This document shows positions 52,330 to 59,883 of a stretch of 64,000 nucleotides of DNA, in pieces. A program made the translations under genes and the position numbers. The notes under the pieces are model-generated. The model was not told the origin of the DNA, did not search any database, and was given only the letters and a program-made list of their open reading frames with translations. Every line of letters starts with the position of its first letter. Positions within the stretch are counted from its first letter, which is position 1. This DNA is from Bacteroidales bacterium (GTDB lineage: Bacteria; Bacteroidota; Bacteroidia; Bacteroidales; UBA932): assembly GCA_023227835.1 (NCBI GenBank), contig JALOCI010000004.1, positions 1 to 64,000 on the forward strand, written 5' to 3'.

Positions 52330-52398
52330 TCAGATCCCCACCTCTCTGCCTTTACATAGGTTGAGTAGTAGATTAAAATGCATATTTAGATTATTCAT
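52330..52398 (-). CDS. leuL: leu operon leader peptide
   Basis: Short ORF of 22 codons on the minus strand with the core HFNLLLNLC: three consecutive leucine codons (CTA CTA CTC), then another CTA two codons on, plus one near the start. A TGA stop follows 30 nt after the last Leu codon. Its last codons (GAG GTG GGG) contain AGGTGG, which can pair with the first arm of the attenuator hairpin. A ribosome stalled at the Leu codons would leave AGGTGG free and allow readthrough; one that reaches the stop would mask it and let the terminator form. ATG codons at 52407, 52398 and 52383 are all in frame. Confidence 0.72.
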   Translation of the reverse strand: MNNLNMHFNLLLNLCKGREVGI

Positions 52399-52414
52399 TG
52401 CTTGCATAACGACT

Positions 52415-52423
52415 GCGAAGATA
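52415..52423 (-). promoter_or_regulatory. Candidate -7 box (TATCTTCGC) for the leu leader
   Basis: Minus-strand TATCTTCG differs from TAnnTTTG at one position and lies 16 nt before the leader start at 52398. The only reasonable -7 candidate between the leader and the divergent crotonase gene. Confidence 0.3.
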
Positions 52424-52455
52424 TAAAAATAATCAATATATAAGCGGAATTATCT

Positions 52456-52463
52456 TATTTTTG
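52456..52463 (+). promoter_or_regulatory. Bacteroidota -7 box (TATTTTTG) for the crotonase operon
   Basis: Perfect TAnnTTTG, 30 nt before the crotonase start, divergent from the leu leader promoter region. Confidence 0.5.
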
Positions 52464-52493
52464 TATAAACCTACAGAAAATAAGTTATAAATT

Positions 52494-53273
52494 ATGGCAT
52501 ATAAATACCTGCACATATCTACTGACAATCAGATTTGTACACTCAAAATAAGCAACCCGTCACAACTAAATGCTTTAAATTCATCAGTATTAAAAGAGCT
52601 TGATGAAGCTGTAAGTGAAATAGAAATTAATCCCGACATACGGGTCTTAATCATTACAGGTGAAGGAAGATCATTTGTAGCCGGGGCTGACATTTCCGAA
52701 ATGTCGGAATTAGACAGTGTTGCAGCCGGAGAGTTTGCTTTTCGTGGTGCCAGTGTTTTCCGCAAAATTGAACTTTTACAAATACCTGTAATAGCTGCAA
52801 TAAACGGATTTGCCCTGGGTGGAGGCTGTGAACTTGCTCTATCATGCGATATAAGAATTGCGTCAGACAATGCCAAACTTGGACAACCGGAAGTATCATT
52901 GGGAATAACTCCTGGTTTTTCGGGAACTGTCAGATTGGGAAGAATTGTCGGACCGGCCAAAGCTAAAGAGTTAATATTCACCGGAAGGGTAATAGATTCA
53001 TCTGAGGCTCTCTCGATTGGTCTGGTAAATAAAGTTTGCAACTCTGAGAATCTTATGGATGAAGTGATCAAAATGGCTTCTATTATAGCCAATAATGCAC
53101 CTATAGCTGTAAAAAATGCAAAAAGTTCCATTAATGACTCATCTGACCTTCCGGCTGATGACGCTATTAAAAACGAGATGCGACTTTTTGCACTATGCTT
53201 CAGTACTGAGGATCAGAAAGAGGGTATGAAAGCCTTTATGAACAGGACTAAAACAAAATTCAATAACAGATAA
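52494..53273 (+). CDS. Enoyl-CoA hydratase (crotonase)
   Basis: 259-aa crotonase, hydrating crotonyl-CoA to 3-hydroxybutyryl-CoA or the reverse. The oxyanion-hole GADISEM and GFALGGGCELALSCDIRIA are present, and both catalytic glutamates are there (GGGCELAL and GQPEVSLGITPG). It is 11 nt before a 3-hydroxybutyryl-CoA dehydrogenase gene. Together with the thiolase of the lysine operon they link acetyl-CoA/acetoacetyl-CoA to crotonyl-CoA, the branch point where the lysine route joins. The direction (butyrate formation or oxidation) cannot be told. Confidence 0.92.
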   Translation: MAYKYLHISTDNQICTLKISNPSQLNALNSSVLKELDEAVSEIEINPDIRVLIITGEGRSFVAGADISEMSELDSVAAGEFAFRGASVFRKIELLQIPVIAAINGFALGGGCELALSCDIRIASDNAKLGQPEVSLGITPGFSGTVRLGRIVGPAKAKELIFTGRVIDSSEALSIGLVNKVCNSENLMDEVIKMASIIANNAPIAVKNAKSSINDSSDLPADDAIKNEMRLFALCFSTEDQKEGMKAFMNRTKTKFNNR

Positions 53274-53284
53274 TATCTAAAACT

Positions 53285-54130
53285 ATGAAAATTTGCATAA
53301 TAGGAACAGGAACAATGGGAAGCGGGATTGTACAGACATTTGCACAATCCGGCTTTACTGTTGTGATGAAGGGTATAAACGACAAGGAGCTTCAGTCAGG
53401 ATACAGGAACATTGAAAAAAATCTTTCAAAGCTCGTGGAAAAAGGTAAAATAGAACAATCGGAAGCTGAATTAATTAAGTCACGGATTACAGGTACTACA
53501 ACTTATGAATTATGCAAGGATGCCGATCTTGTCGTTGAGGCAGTTTTTGAGACTATGTCTGTAAAGAATGAAATCTTCAAATCCCTGGACGAAATATGTG
53601 ATCCAAAGACTATTCTTGCATCAAACACCTCTTCTCTCTCTATCACTGAAATAGCAGCATCTACACAAAGAGCGGACAGAGTAATAGGAATGCACTTTTT
53701 CAACCCGGCACCTGTCATGAAACTGGTAGAGGTAATTAAAGGGCAACTGACCTCACCGGAAACACAAGCCATTGTTACTGAGATAGCCCTGAAAGCCGGA
53801 AAAACTCCTGTTAATGTTAATGAAGCTCCGGGTTTTGTCGTAAACAGAATCCTTATTCCAATGGTTAATGAAGGTGTGGCAATATTTGCTGAAGGTGTTG
53901 CAAAAAAAGAGGAGATAGACGAGGCAATGAAGCTTGGGGCAAATCACCCCATGGGTCCTCTGGCTCTCGGAGACCTGATCGGATTGGATGTATGTCTGGC
54001 AATTATGGAGGTTTTATACAATGAATTTGGAGATCCGAAATACAGACCTCACCCTCTTCTGAAGAAAATGGTAAGGGCAGGACAACTAGGAAGAAAGACC
54101 GGGATGGGATTTTATGATTACAGTAAGTAG
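53285..54130 (+). CDS. 3-hydroxybutyryl-CoA dehydrogenase
   Basis: 281-aa 3-hydroxyacyl-CoA dehydrogenase of the short bacterial (Hbd/PaaH) type. The NAD-binding IIGTGTMGSGIVQTFAQSG is at the N-terminus. GMHFFNPAPVMKLVEVI contains the catalytic histidine, and EAPGFVVNRIL and ANHPMGPLALGDLIGLD form the C-terminal domain. Operon with the crotonase gene (11-nt gap). Length matches clostridial Hbd. No acyl-CoA dehydrogenase or Etf gene follows. Confidence 0.93.
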   Translation: MKICIIGTGTMGSGIVQTFAQSGFTVVMKGINDKELQSGYRNIEKNLSKLVEKGKIEQSEAELIKSRITGTTTYELCKDADLVVEAVFETMSVKNEIFKSLDEICDPKTILASNTSSLSITEIAASTQRADRVIGMHFFNPAPVMKLVEVIKGQLTSPETQAIVTEIALKAGKTPVNVNEAPGFVVNRILIPMVNEGVAIFAEGVAKKEEIDEAMKLGANHPMGPLALGDLIGLDVCLAIMEVLYNEFGDPKYRPHPLLKKMVRAGQLGRKTGMGFYDYSK

Positions 54131-54153
54131 GGAATATTAGCAAGTGGTTAAAG

Positions 54154-57123
54154 ATGCCAAACAGAAATAGTCTACAGCGAAGTTCAAGGATGAATTATAA
54201 GATTCTTATGCAAAACCGCATAAGAAGGGTTCTTATGATTTGTACAAGTTATGATGCATATATACTTGAAGAGGATGGCCGTATTGAGGACCAGATATAT
54301 AAAGAGTACGTAGATTTAAATCTCAGCAATCCTCCGGCTTTTACGTGGGCGAATTCTTCTATGGATGCCCTGAAATTGTTGGACACAGATGACGATTTTG
54401 ATCTCATCATCAGTATGATAAATGTCGGTGAGCTGGATGTTTTCAAATTCTCTAAACTCTGTAAAGTAGAACATCCTGATATTCCGTTTGTGCTTCTTAC
54501 TAACTTTTCAAAAGAACTTTCAAAAATCTTAGAAAGGGAAGACTGTTCGGCTATAGACCATATCTTCAGTTGGCATGGAAATGCCGATCTTATTCTTGCA
54601 ATAATAAAGCTGTTTGAGGACAGGATAAATGCTGACGATGACATACTAAATGCCGGTGTACAATCGATCTTGCTTGTAGAAGATTCTATCCGATTCTATT
54701 CCACATATCTGCCGGCAATATACAGGTTGGTTTTGGTTCAAAGTGCAGAATTTCTTAAGGAGGCTCTGAATGAACAACAGCAGAAGCTCAGAAAAAGAGC
54801 AAGGCCTAAAATTCTTCTTGCTACAAACTATCAGGAGGCAGTAGATCTTTATGAAAAGTATAAAAAAAATCTTCTTGGAGTTATATCTGATGTAGCTTTT
54901 GTATTACATAAAAATGATCATCCAGAGAGTGAGAAGATTGACGCTGGTATAGATTTATGCAGAATGATTCAGAAGGATGACCCCTATATGCCATTCTTAC
55001 TTCAGTCATCTCAGGAAAGCATGAGAAAAGTAGCAGAGAGCCTGGGTGTCGGATTCATCCTTAAGCACTCTAAAACACTACTTATTGAATTGAGTGAATA
55101 CATAAGTGAGGAGTTTGTGTTCGGTGATTTCGTGTTCAGAGATATTAAATCCGGTATAGTATATGGCAGGGCTAAAGATCTTAAGGAACTACAACACTTG
55201 ATAATGGAGATTCCTGAGGATGTCCTTCTATATCATGCCTCAAGAAACAGGTTATCCAAATGGATGTACTCAAGGGGACTGTTTTCTCTTGCAACGAAAA
55301 TCAAAGGAGTCCGAGAGGGGCAGTTCAACTCAACAGATGAACTGAGAAACTTTATAATACAGTCAATTATTGACTATCGTATTTTGGTTGGGCATGGTGT
55401 AGTTGCCAGATTTAACAAAGAGACATACGGGGAATTCATTTGGTTTGCCAGGCTCGGTGAGGGTTCTCTTGGAGGAAAAGCCAGAGGGTTGGCTTTCATA
55501 AACAGTATGCTTCAAAAGCATAATTTACTCAACAAATATCCTGGAGTAAAGATACTTATACCAAGGACAATTGTTATAGCCACAGACTATTTTGACGAAT
55601 TTATTAAAGATAATGGTCTCCAATATGTAATAAACTCGGATATTACTGATGAGGAGCTTTTATCAGAATTTGTAAGTTCTCGTTTACCGGAGCAACTTGT
55701 AGAGGAATTAAAAGTATATATAAGATATGCGACAGGCCCTTTGGCGGTAAGATCTAGTTCCAAGCTTGAAGACTCCCACTATCAACCATTTGCCGGCATA
55801 TACTCTACTTATATGGTTCCCCACACTCAGAACAATGACCAGATGCTGAGACTGCTAGGCAAGGCAATTAAAAGTGTGTATGCTTCAATTTATTATGCAT
55901 CCAGCAGATCATACATACAGGCTACATCCAATCTTATAAGTGAAGAGAAGATGGCGGTTGTAATACAGGATGTGTGTGGTACTGAAGATAATGGATACTT
56001 CTTCCCCACTCTATCTGGAGTGGCCAGATCTGTAAACTTTTACCCAATAGGATCAGAAAAACCTGAAGATGGCATAGTAAATATGGCATTCGGTCTGGGA
56101 AGGCTTGTTGTAGAGGGCGGTAAGACACTCCGGTTCTCTCCTAAATATCCAAAGCATATATTGCAACTTTCAAGTAACCAGTTGGCACTGAAAGAGACAC
56201 AAAATCACATGTTTGCATTGAATCTCAAACCGGAAGAGTTCAAGACATCAATTGACGAATCAATTAATCTGGTAAAATTTGATATCAACCAGATTAAGCA
56301 TTTCAGAAACATGAAATATGTTGCCTCTACCTGGAATCCGCAGAATGAGATGCTGATTGACAACAATCTTGAAGATGGAAGAAAAGTTATAACTTTTGCA
56401 CATATCCTTAAATATGATGTTATACCTCTTGCAAAGATAATCTGTGACATACTGGAAATAAGCCAGATGGAGATGCGGACTCCAGTTGAACTTGAGTTTG
56501 CTGTAAATATGGATGTTCCGGAAGGCCAGGATCGGATTTTCAGTTTTCTACAAATCAGGCCAATAACCGATAATCAGGATAACTTACCCATGGAGTGGGA
56601 TAATATTGACAGAAATGGATGTATAATATACTCCGAAAAGGCACTTGGCGTAGGAAACGTGGAAGGAATAACAGACCTGATTTATGTAAGAAGTGAGAAT
56701 TTTGACAATACATACACAAGAGAGATTGCCTCTGAGGTAAATATCCTTAATAAAAAGGCTAAAGAGCAGAATAGAAACTATGTTCTTATCGGACCGGGGA
56801 GATGGGGATCGAGTGATCCATGGCTTGGCATCCCGGTTAAATGGCCTGATATATCTGAAGCTAAAGTAATTGTAGAGTGCGGTCAGAAAAATTTCCAGGT
56901 AGAGCCGAGCCAGGGAACTCATTTTTTTCAGAATCTCACATCTTTCGGGATTGGTTATCTGACAATAAATCCTTTTATAGGAGACGGCTCTTTTGACAAA
57001 GATTTGCTTGACTCAATGGAGGTTGTTCATGAAAGCAAGTATCTAAGACACGTCCGTTTCAACAGCCCTTTGTTTATTTATATTGATGGACGAAAGAGCC
57101 GGGGAATAATAAGTGTTTCTTAA
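54154..57123 (+). CDS. Double receiver-like protein with a PPDK/PEP-synthase N-terminal ATP-binding domain
   Basis: 989-aa protein often labelled PEP synthase, but it has only the ATP-grasp nucleotide-binding domain of that family (LGEGSLGGKARGLAF about 442; LAVRSSSKLEDSHYQPFAGIYSTY about 532). I find no phosphohistidine swivel domain and no PEP/pyruvate TIM barrel. Before it are two receiver-like domains. The first (about 24-150) has Met88 where the phospho-Asp should be. The second (about 170-315) keeps E176-D177, D246 and K304, so it may be phosphorylated. The C-terminal third (LIGPGRWGSSDPWLG about 872) belongs to this Bacteroidota subfamily. It lies 23 nt after hbd. An internal ATG at 54190 is another possible start. 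Function unknown; a regulated kinase or phosphotransferase is my inference. Confidence 0.7.
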   Translation: MPNRNSLQRSSRMNYKILMQNRIRRVLMICTSYDAYILEEDGRIEDQIYKEYVDLNLSNPPAFTWANSSMDALKLLDTDDDFDLIISMINVGELDVFKFSKLCKVEHPDIPFVLLTNFSKELSKILEREDCSAIDHIFSWHGNADLILAIIKLFEDRINADDDILNAGVQSILLVEDSIRFYSTYLPAIYRLVLVQSAEFLKEALNEQQQKLRKRARPKILLATNYQEAVDLYEKYKKNLLGVISDVAFVLHKNDHPESEKIDAGIDLCRMIQKDDPYMPFLLQSSQESMRKVAESLGVGFILKHSKTLLIELSEYISEEFVFGDFVFRDIKSGIVYGRAKDLKELQHLIMEIPEDVLLYHASRNRLSKWMYSRGLFSLATKIKGVREGQFNSTDELRNFIIQSIIDYRILVGHGVVARFNKETYGEFIWFARLGEGSLGGKARGLAFINSMLQKHNLLNKYPGVKILIPRTIVIATDYFDEFIKDNGLQYVINSDITDEELLSEFVSSRLPEQLVEELKVYIRYATGPLAVRSSSKLEDSHYQPFAGIYSTYMVPHTQNNDQMLRLLGKAIKSVYASIYYASSRSYIQATSNLISEEKMAVVIQDVCGTEDNGYFFPTLSGVARSVNFYPIGSEKPEDGIVNMAFGLGRLVVEGGKTLRFSPKYPKHILQLSSNQLALKETQNHMFALNLKPEEFKTSIDESINLVKFDINQIKHFRNMKYVASTWNPQNEMLIDNNLEDGRKVITFAHILKYDVIPLAKIICDILEISQMEMRTPVELEFAVNMDVPEGQDRIFSFLQIRPITDNQDNLPMEWDNIDRNGCIIYSEKALGVGNVEGITDLIYVRSENFDNTYTREIASEVNILNKKAKEQNRNYVLIGPGRWGSSDPWLGIPVKWPDISEAKVIVECGQKNFQVEPSQGTHFFQNLTSFGIGYLTINPFIGDGSFDKDLLDSMEVVHESKYLRHVRFNSPLFIYIDGRKSRGIISVS

Positions 57124-57137
57124 TTCCACCATTTTTG

Positions 57138-57145
57138 TACATTTG
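57138..57145 (+). promoter_or_regulatory. Bacteroidota -7 box (TACATTTG) for the PurF-like gene
   Basis: Perfect TAnnTTTG, 20 nt before the PurF-like start, in the 42-nt gap after the PPDK_N protein gene. Confidence 0.5.
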
Positions 57146-57165
57146 CGGCCAAATAAACGACTATT

Positions 57166-59038
57166 ATGAGCGAAATTCTCAATCATGAGTGTGGGATAGC
57201 ACTTGTCAGACTTCTCAAACCACTGGAATATTATCACAATAAATACGGTTCATATCTTTACGGTCTGAACCGTCTTTATATAATGATGGAAAAACAGAGA
57301 AACAGAGGTCAGGAAGGAGCAGGAGTGGTTGGAGTTAAACTGGACATGCCTCCTGGTTACAAGTATATGGACAGAGTACGTTCTTGTGACGCAAACCCGA
57401 TACAGGAAGTTTTCAAAAGAATAAACGAGCCTTTTGATGCAGAAACATTAAGAAAAAGAGACTCAAAGTGGGCCAAAATGAATATTTCGTTTGTCTCTGA
57501 AATATATCTGGGACATTTAAGATACTCAACATTCGGTAAAAATAACATTGATCTTGTCCACCCTCTTAAAAGGGCCAGCAACTGGAGAAGCAGAAATTTA
57601 GCCCTTGCAGCAAACTTCAATTTAACAAATATCGATGAGTTATTCGAAAGCCTCATTCAAGCAGGCCAACATCCGCGATACTATGCAGACACAGTAACCC
57701 TTCTGGAAAAAGTAGGTTATTACCTGGATGATGAAATCCAGAATAAATACAGAAAATACCGTGATGAGGGATTCAGCAAGATTGACATTACACCACAAAT
57801 AGAAAAAAACCTGGATATTCAGGATGTGCTTAGAAAGAGTACGGAAAAATGGGATGGAGGATATGCTGTTGCCGGTGTTCTGGGACACGGAGATGCATTT
57901 GTTGTCAGAGATCCATGGGGTATAAGACCTGCATACTACTATCATGATGAAGAAGTTGTTGTTGTTGCTTCAGAGGCTTCTGTTATAAGAACCTCTTTCA
58001 GAATTGACGATATAGGCATAAAAGAGATAAAACCCGGTAATGCTCTTATTATAAAACAAAACGGGCATGTTGATGAAGTAATCGTCAGGGAACCTATGAA
58101 AAGGAGCAGTTGTTCCTTTGAACGAATATACTTTTCCCGTGGTAACGACCGCTACATTTACAAAGAGAGAAAAATGCTCGGAGAGCTTCTTACCAATCAA
58201 TTGATAGATGCTGTTAACGGAGATCTGGAAAATACGGTGTTCTCTTTTATCCCTAACACTGCAGAAACCTCCTTCTACGGAATGGTGAAGGGAATTCAGC
58301 AGTATATGGTCAATAGAAAAATTGAGGAGTTGCGCTCTTCTAACGGGCATATTGATGACACCCTCATTGAAAAAATTATTTCTGCAGAACCCAGGGTTGA
58401 GAAAATTGTAATCAAGGATGCGAAATTAAGGACTTTCATAACTTCCGACGGCGACAGAGATATGATGGTAGGGCATGTGTACGATGTAACCTACGGGGCA
58501 GTAAGACCGGATGATAACCTTGTAGTTATTGACGACTCTATTGTAAGGGGGACAACTTTACGCCGCAGCATATTAAGAATTCTTGACACTCTTCATCCTA
58601 AAAAAATTATTATTGTTTCTTCTGCCCCGCAGATAAGATATCCTGACTGCTATGGGATTGACATGACTAGGATGGGTGAGTTCATTGCATTTAATGCTGC
58701 AATAGAGCTTCTTAAAGAGAATGGTCTTGAATCTGTAATAGAGGATGTTTATCAGAAATGCAAGAGTCAGGTCGGACTTCCTAAAGAGATGTATGTTAAC
58801 TATGTAAAAGAGATTTATAACCCATTTACTGATGAACAGATTTCTTCTAAGATTGCCGAAATGGTTAAAAGCAGAAGTGCAAATTGTTTATCAAAAAATT
58901 GAAAATCTGCACCTTGCATGCTCCGACAACAGTGGAGACTGGTATTTTTCAGGTAATTATCCGACACCGGGAGGTAACAAAGTTGTTAACACAGCGTTTA
59001 TTAACTGGAGAGAAGGACGGGACGAAAGATCATATTAA
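57166..59038 (+). CDS. PurF-like amidophosphoribosyltransferase family protein, interrupted by a one-base frameshift near its C-terminus
   Basis: Class II glutamine amidotransferase fused to a phosphoribosyltransferase domain, the long Bacteroidota paralog of amidophosphoribosyltransferase. The catalytic cysteine is C9 (NHECGIALVRLLKPLEYY), not C2, so a short propeptide or relaxed N-terminus is implied. The PRPP loop VVIDDSIVRGTT is present. In the first frame translation ends at 58902 with a meaningless tail after EMVK. Skipping one A of the AAAA run at 58867-58870 continues into AEVQIVYQKIENLH and on to GDWYFSGNYPTPGGNK, the conserved end of this family, stopping at 59038. Either a real frameshift mutation or a homopolymer sequence error; de novo purine synthesis may depend on a separate PurF. 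Confidence 0.82.
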
Positions 59039-59883
59039 CGGGCCAGTATAATTCCGGTATTTCTTCCGGTACCTTTCACATATTCACTGAGAGTTCCCTC
59101 ATGAACAACAACCTTTTCCATTTTGGAAGATGCATGAATGAATGTGAGGGTCTTACCTTTTTTATAGACAATCCCCACATGAGATATGTCTATTCCAGGT
59201 ATAGTAGTGACAAAGCCCACCATGTCTCCTGTATGTATACGCCTGAACCTCCTGTCGATTTTTCTTGTGGGTATATAATAATGTTTTCTTTTGTTTATCT
59301 CCTGCTCTTTAACGGCAATCCTTTCTTTCAATACTCTATTTTGCAATAATTGCTTATAACTATCAGAATTGGAGGACATTATATAAAGATTCAGTTTTAA
59401 TTTTTTTCCGCCGCATTTCCGTGTAACATTATTAATCAGGCCTTTTCTCTGGTTTTCGTATATCCAGTCTGACGTATAGTGTAATCTGTCAGTATAATCG
59501 TTGATTTTATCATTCCGGTATCTGTAATGCATCAGATTAGAGCAATAGTTCTCAAATGTCATTTCTCCTGACAAAACAGTTGTTGTCAACGTCAAAACAT
59601 TCTCAACAAATGTGGTGCAATCCAGCTCTCTCAGGTTTACAACCAGACCTTCTGGCTCGATTTCCAATGTATGAGCCACATAAGGAGTACCCAGAAAAAA
59701 CATGGCAGTTTTTAATATGATGGTATCACGTGGTTGATTTTTCCATCTTGTGATATAATTGCAATAGTCGTTGAAAATCTCCTTGTCCTTAGTTGTACAA
59801 TAAAGAGTATCAGCAGGAAATGCCTTTGACATTGTGGATACATAAGTCATTACAAATATCACTAAAAAAAACTTTTTCTTCAT
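59035..59883 (-). CDS. DUF1460 family exported amidase-like protein
   Basis: 282-aa exported protein with a signal peptide (about 1-23) and a DUF1460 domain, an NlpC/P60-related fold found in cell-wall N-acetylmuramoyl-L-alanine amidases. The catalytic cysteine is in LDCTTFVENVL and the histidine in ISHVGIVY. It starts 1 nt before the end of the histidine kinase gene (4-nt overlap) and its 3' end overlaps the corrected end of the PurF-like gene by 4 nt. Peptidoglycan recycling or turnover is the likely role. Confidence 0.82.
   Translation of the reverse strand: MKKKFFLVIFVMTYVSTMSKAFPADTLYCTTKDKEIFNDYCNYITRWKNQPRDTIILKTAMFFLGTPYVAHTLEIEPEGLVVNLRELDCTTFVENVLTLTTTVLSGEMTFENYCSNLMHYRYRNDKINDYTDRLHYTSDWIYENQRKGLINNVTRKCGGKKLKLNLYIMSSNSDSYKQLLQNRVLKERIAVKEQEINKRKHYYIPTRKIDRRFRRIHTGDMVGFVTTIPGIDISHVGIVYKKGKTLTFIHASSKMEKVVVHEGTLSEYVKGTGRNTGIILAR

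Noticed and set aside
52529..53131. 200-codon open frame on the - strand opposite the crotonase gene
   Set aside because: Antisense shadow of a fully conserved crotonase; no independent support.
58861..58905. Programmed ribosomal frameshifting in the PurF-like gene
   Set aside because: There is no stop or rare codon at the shift point and no clear stimulatory structure; a homopolymer indel of one A is the simpler reading, so this was kept only as an alternative.
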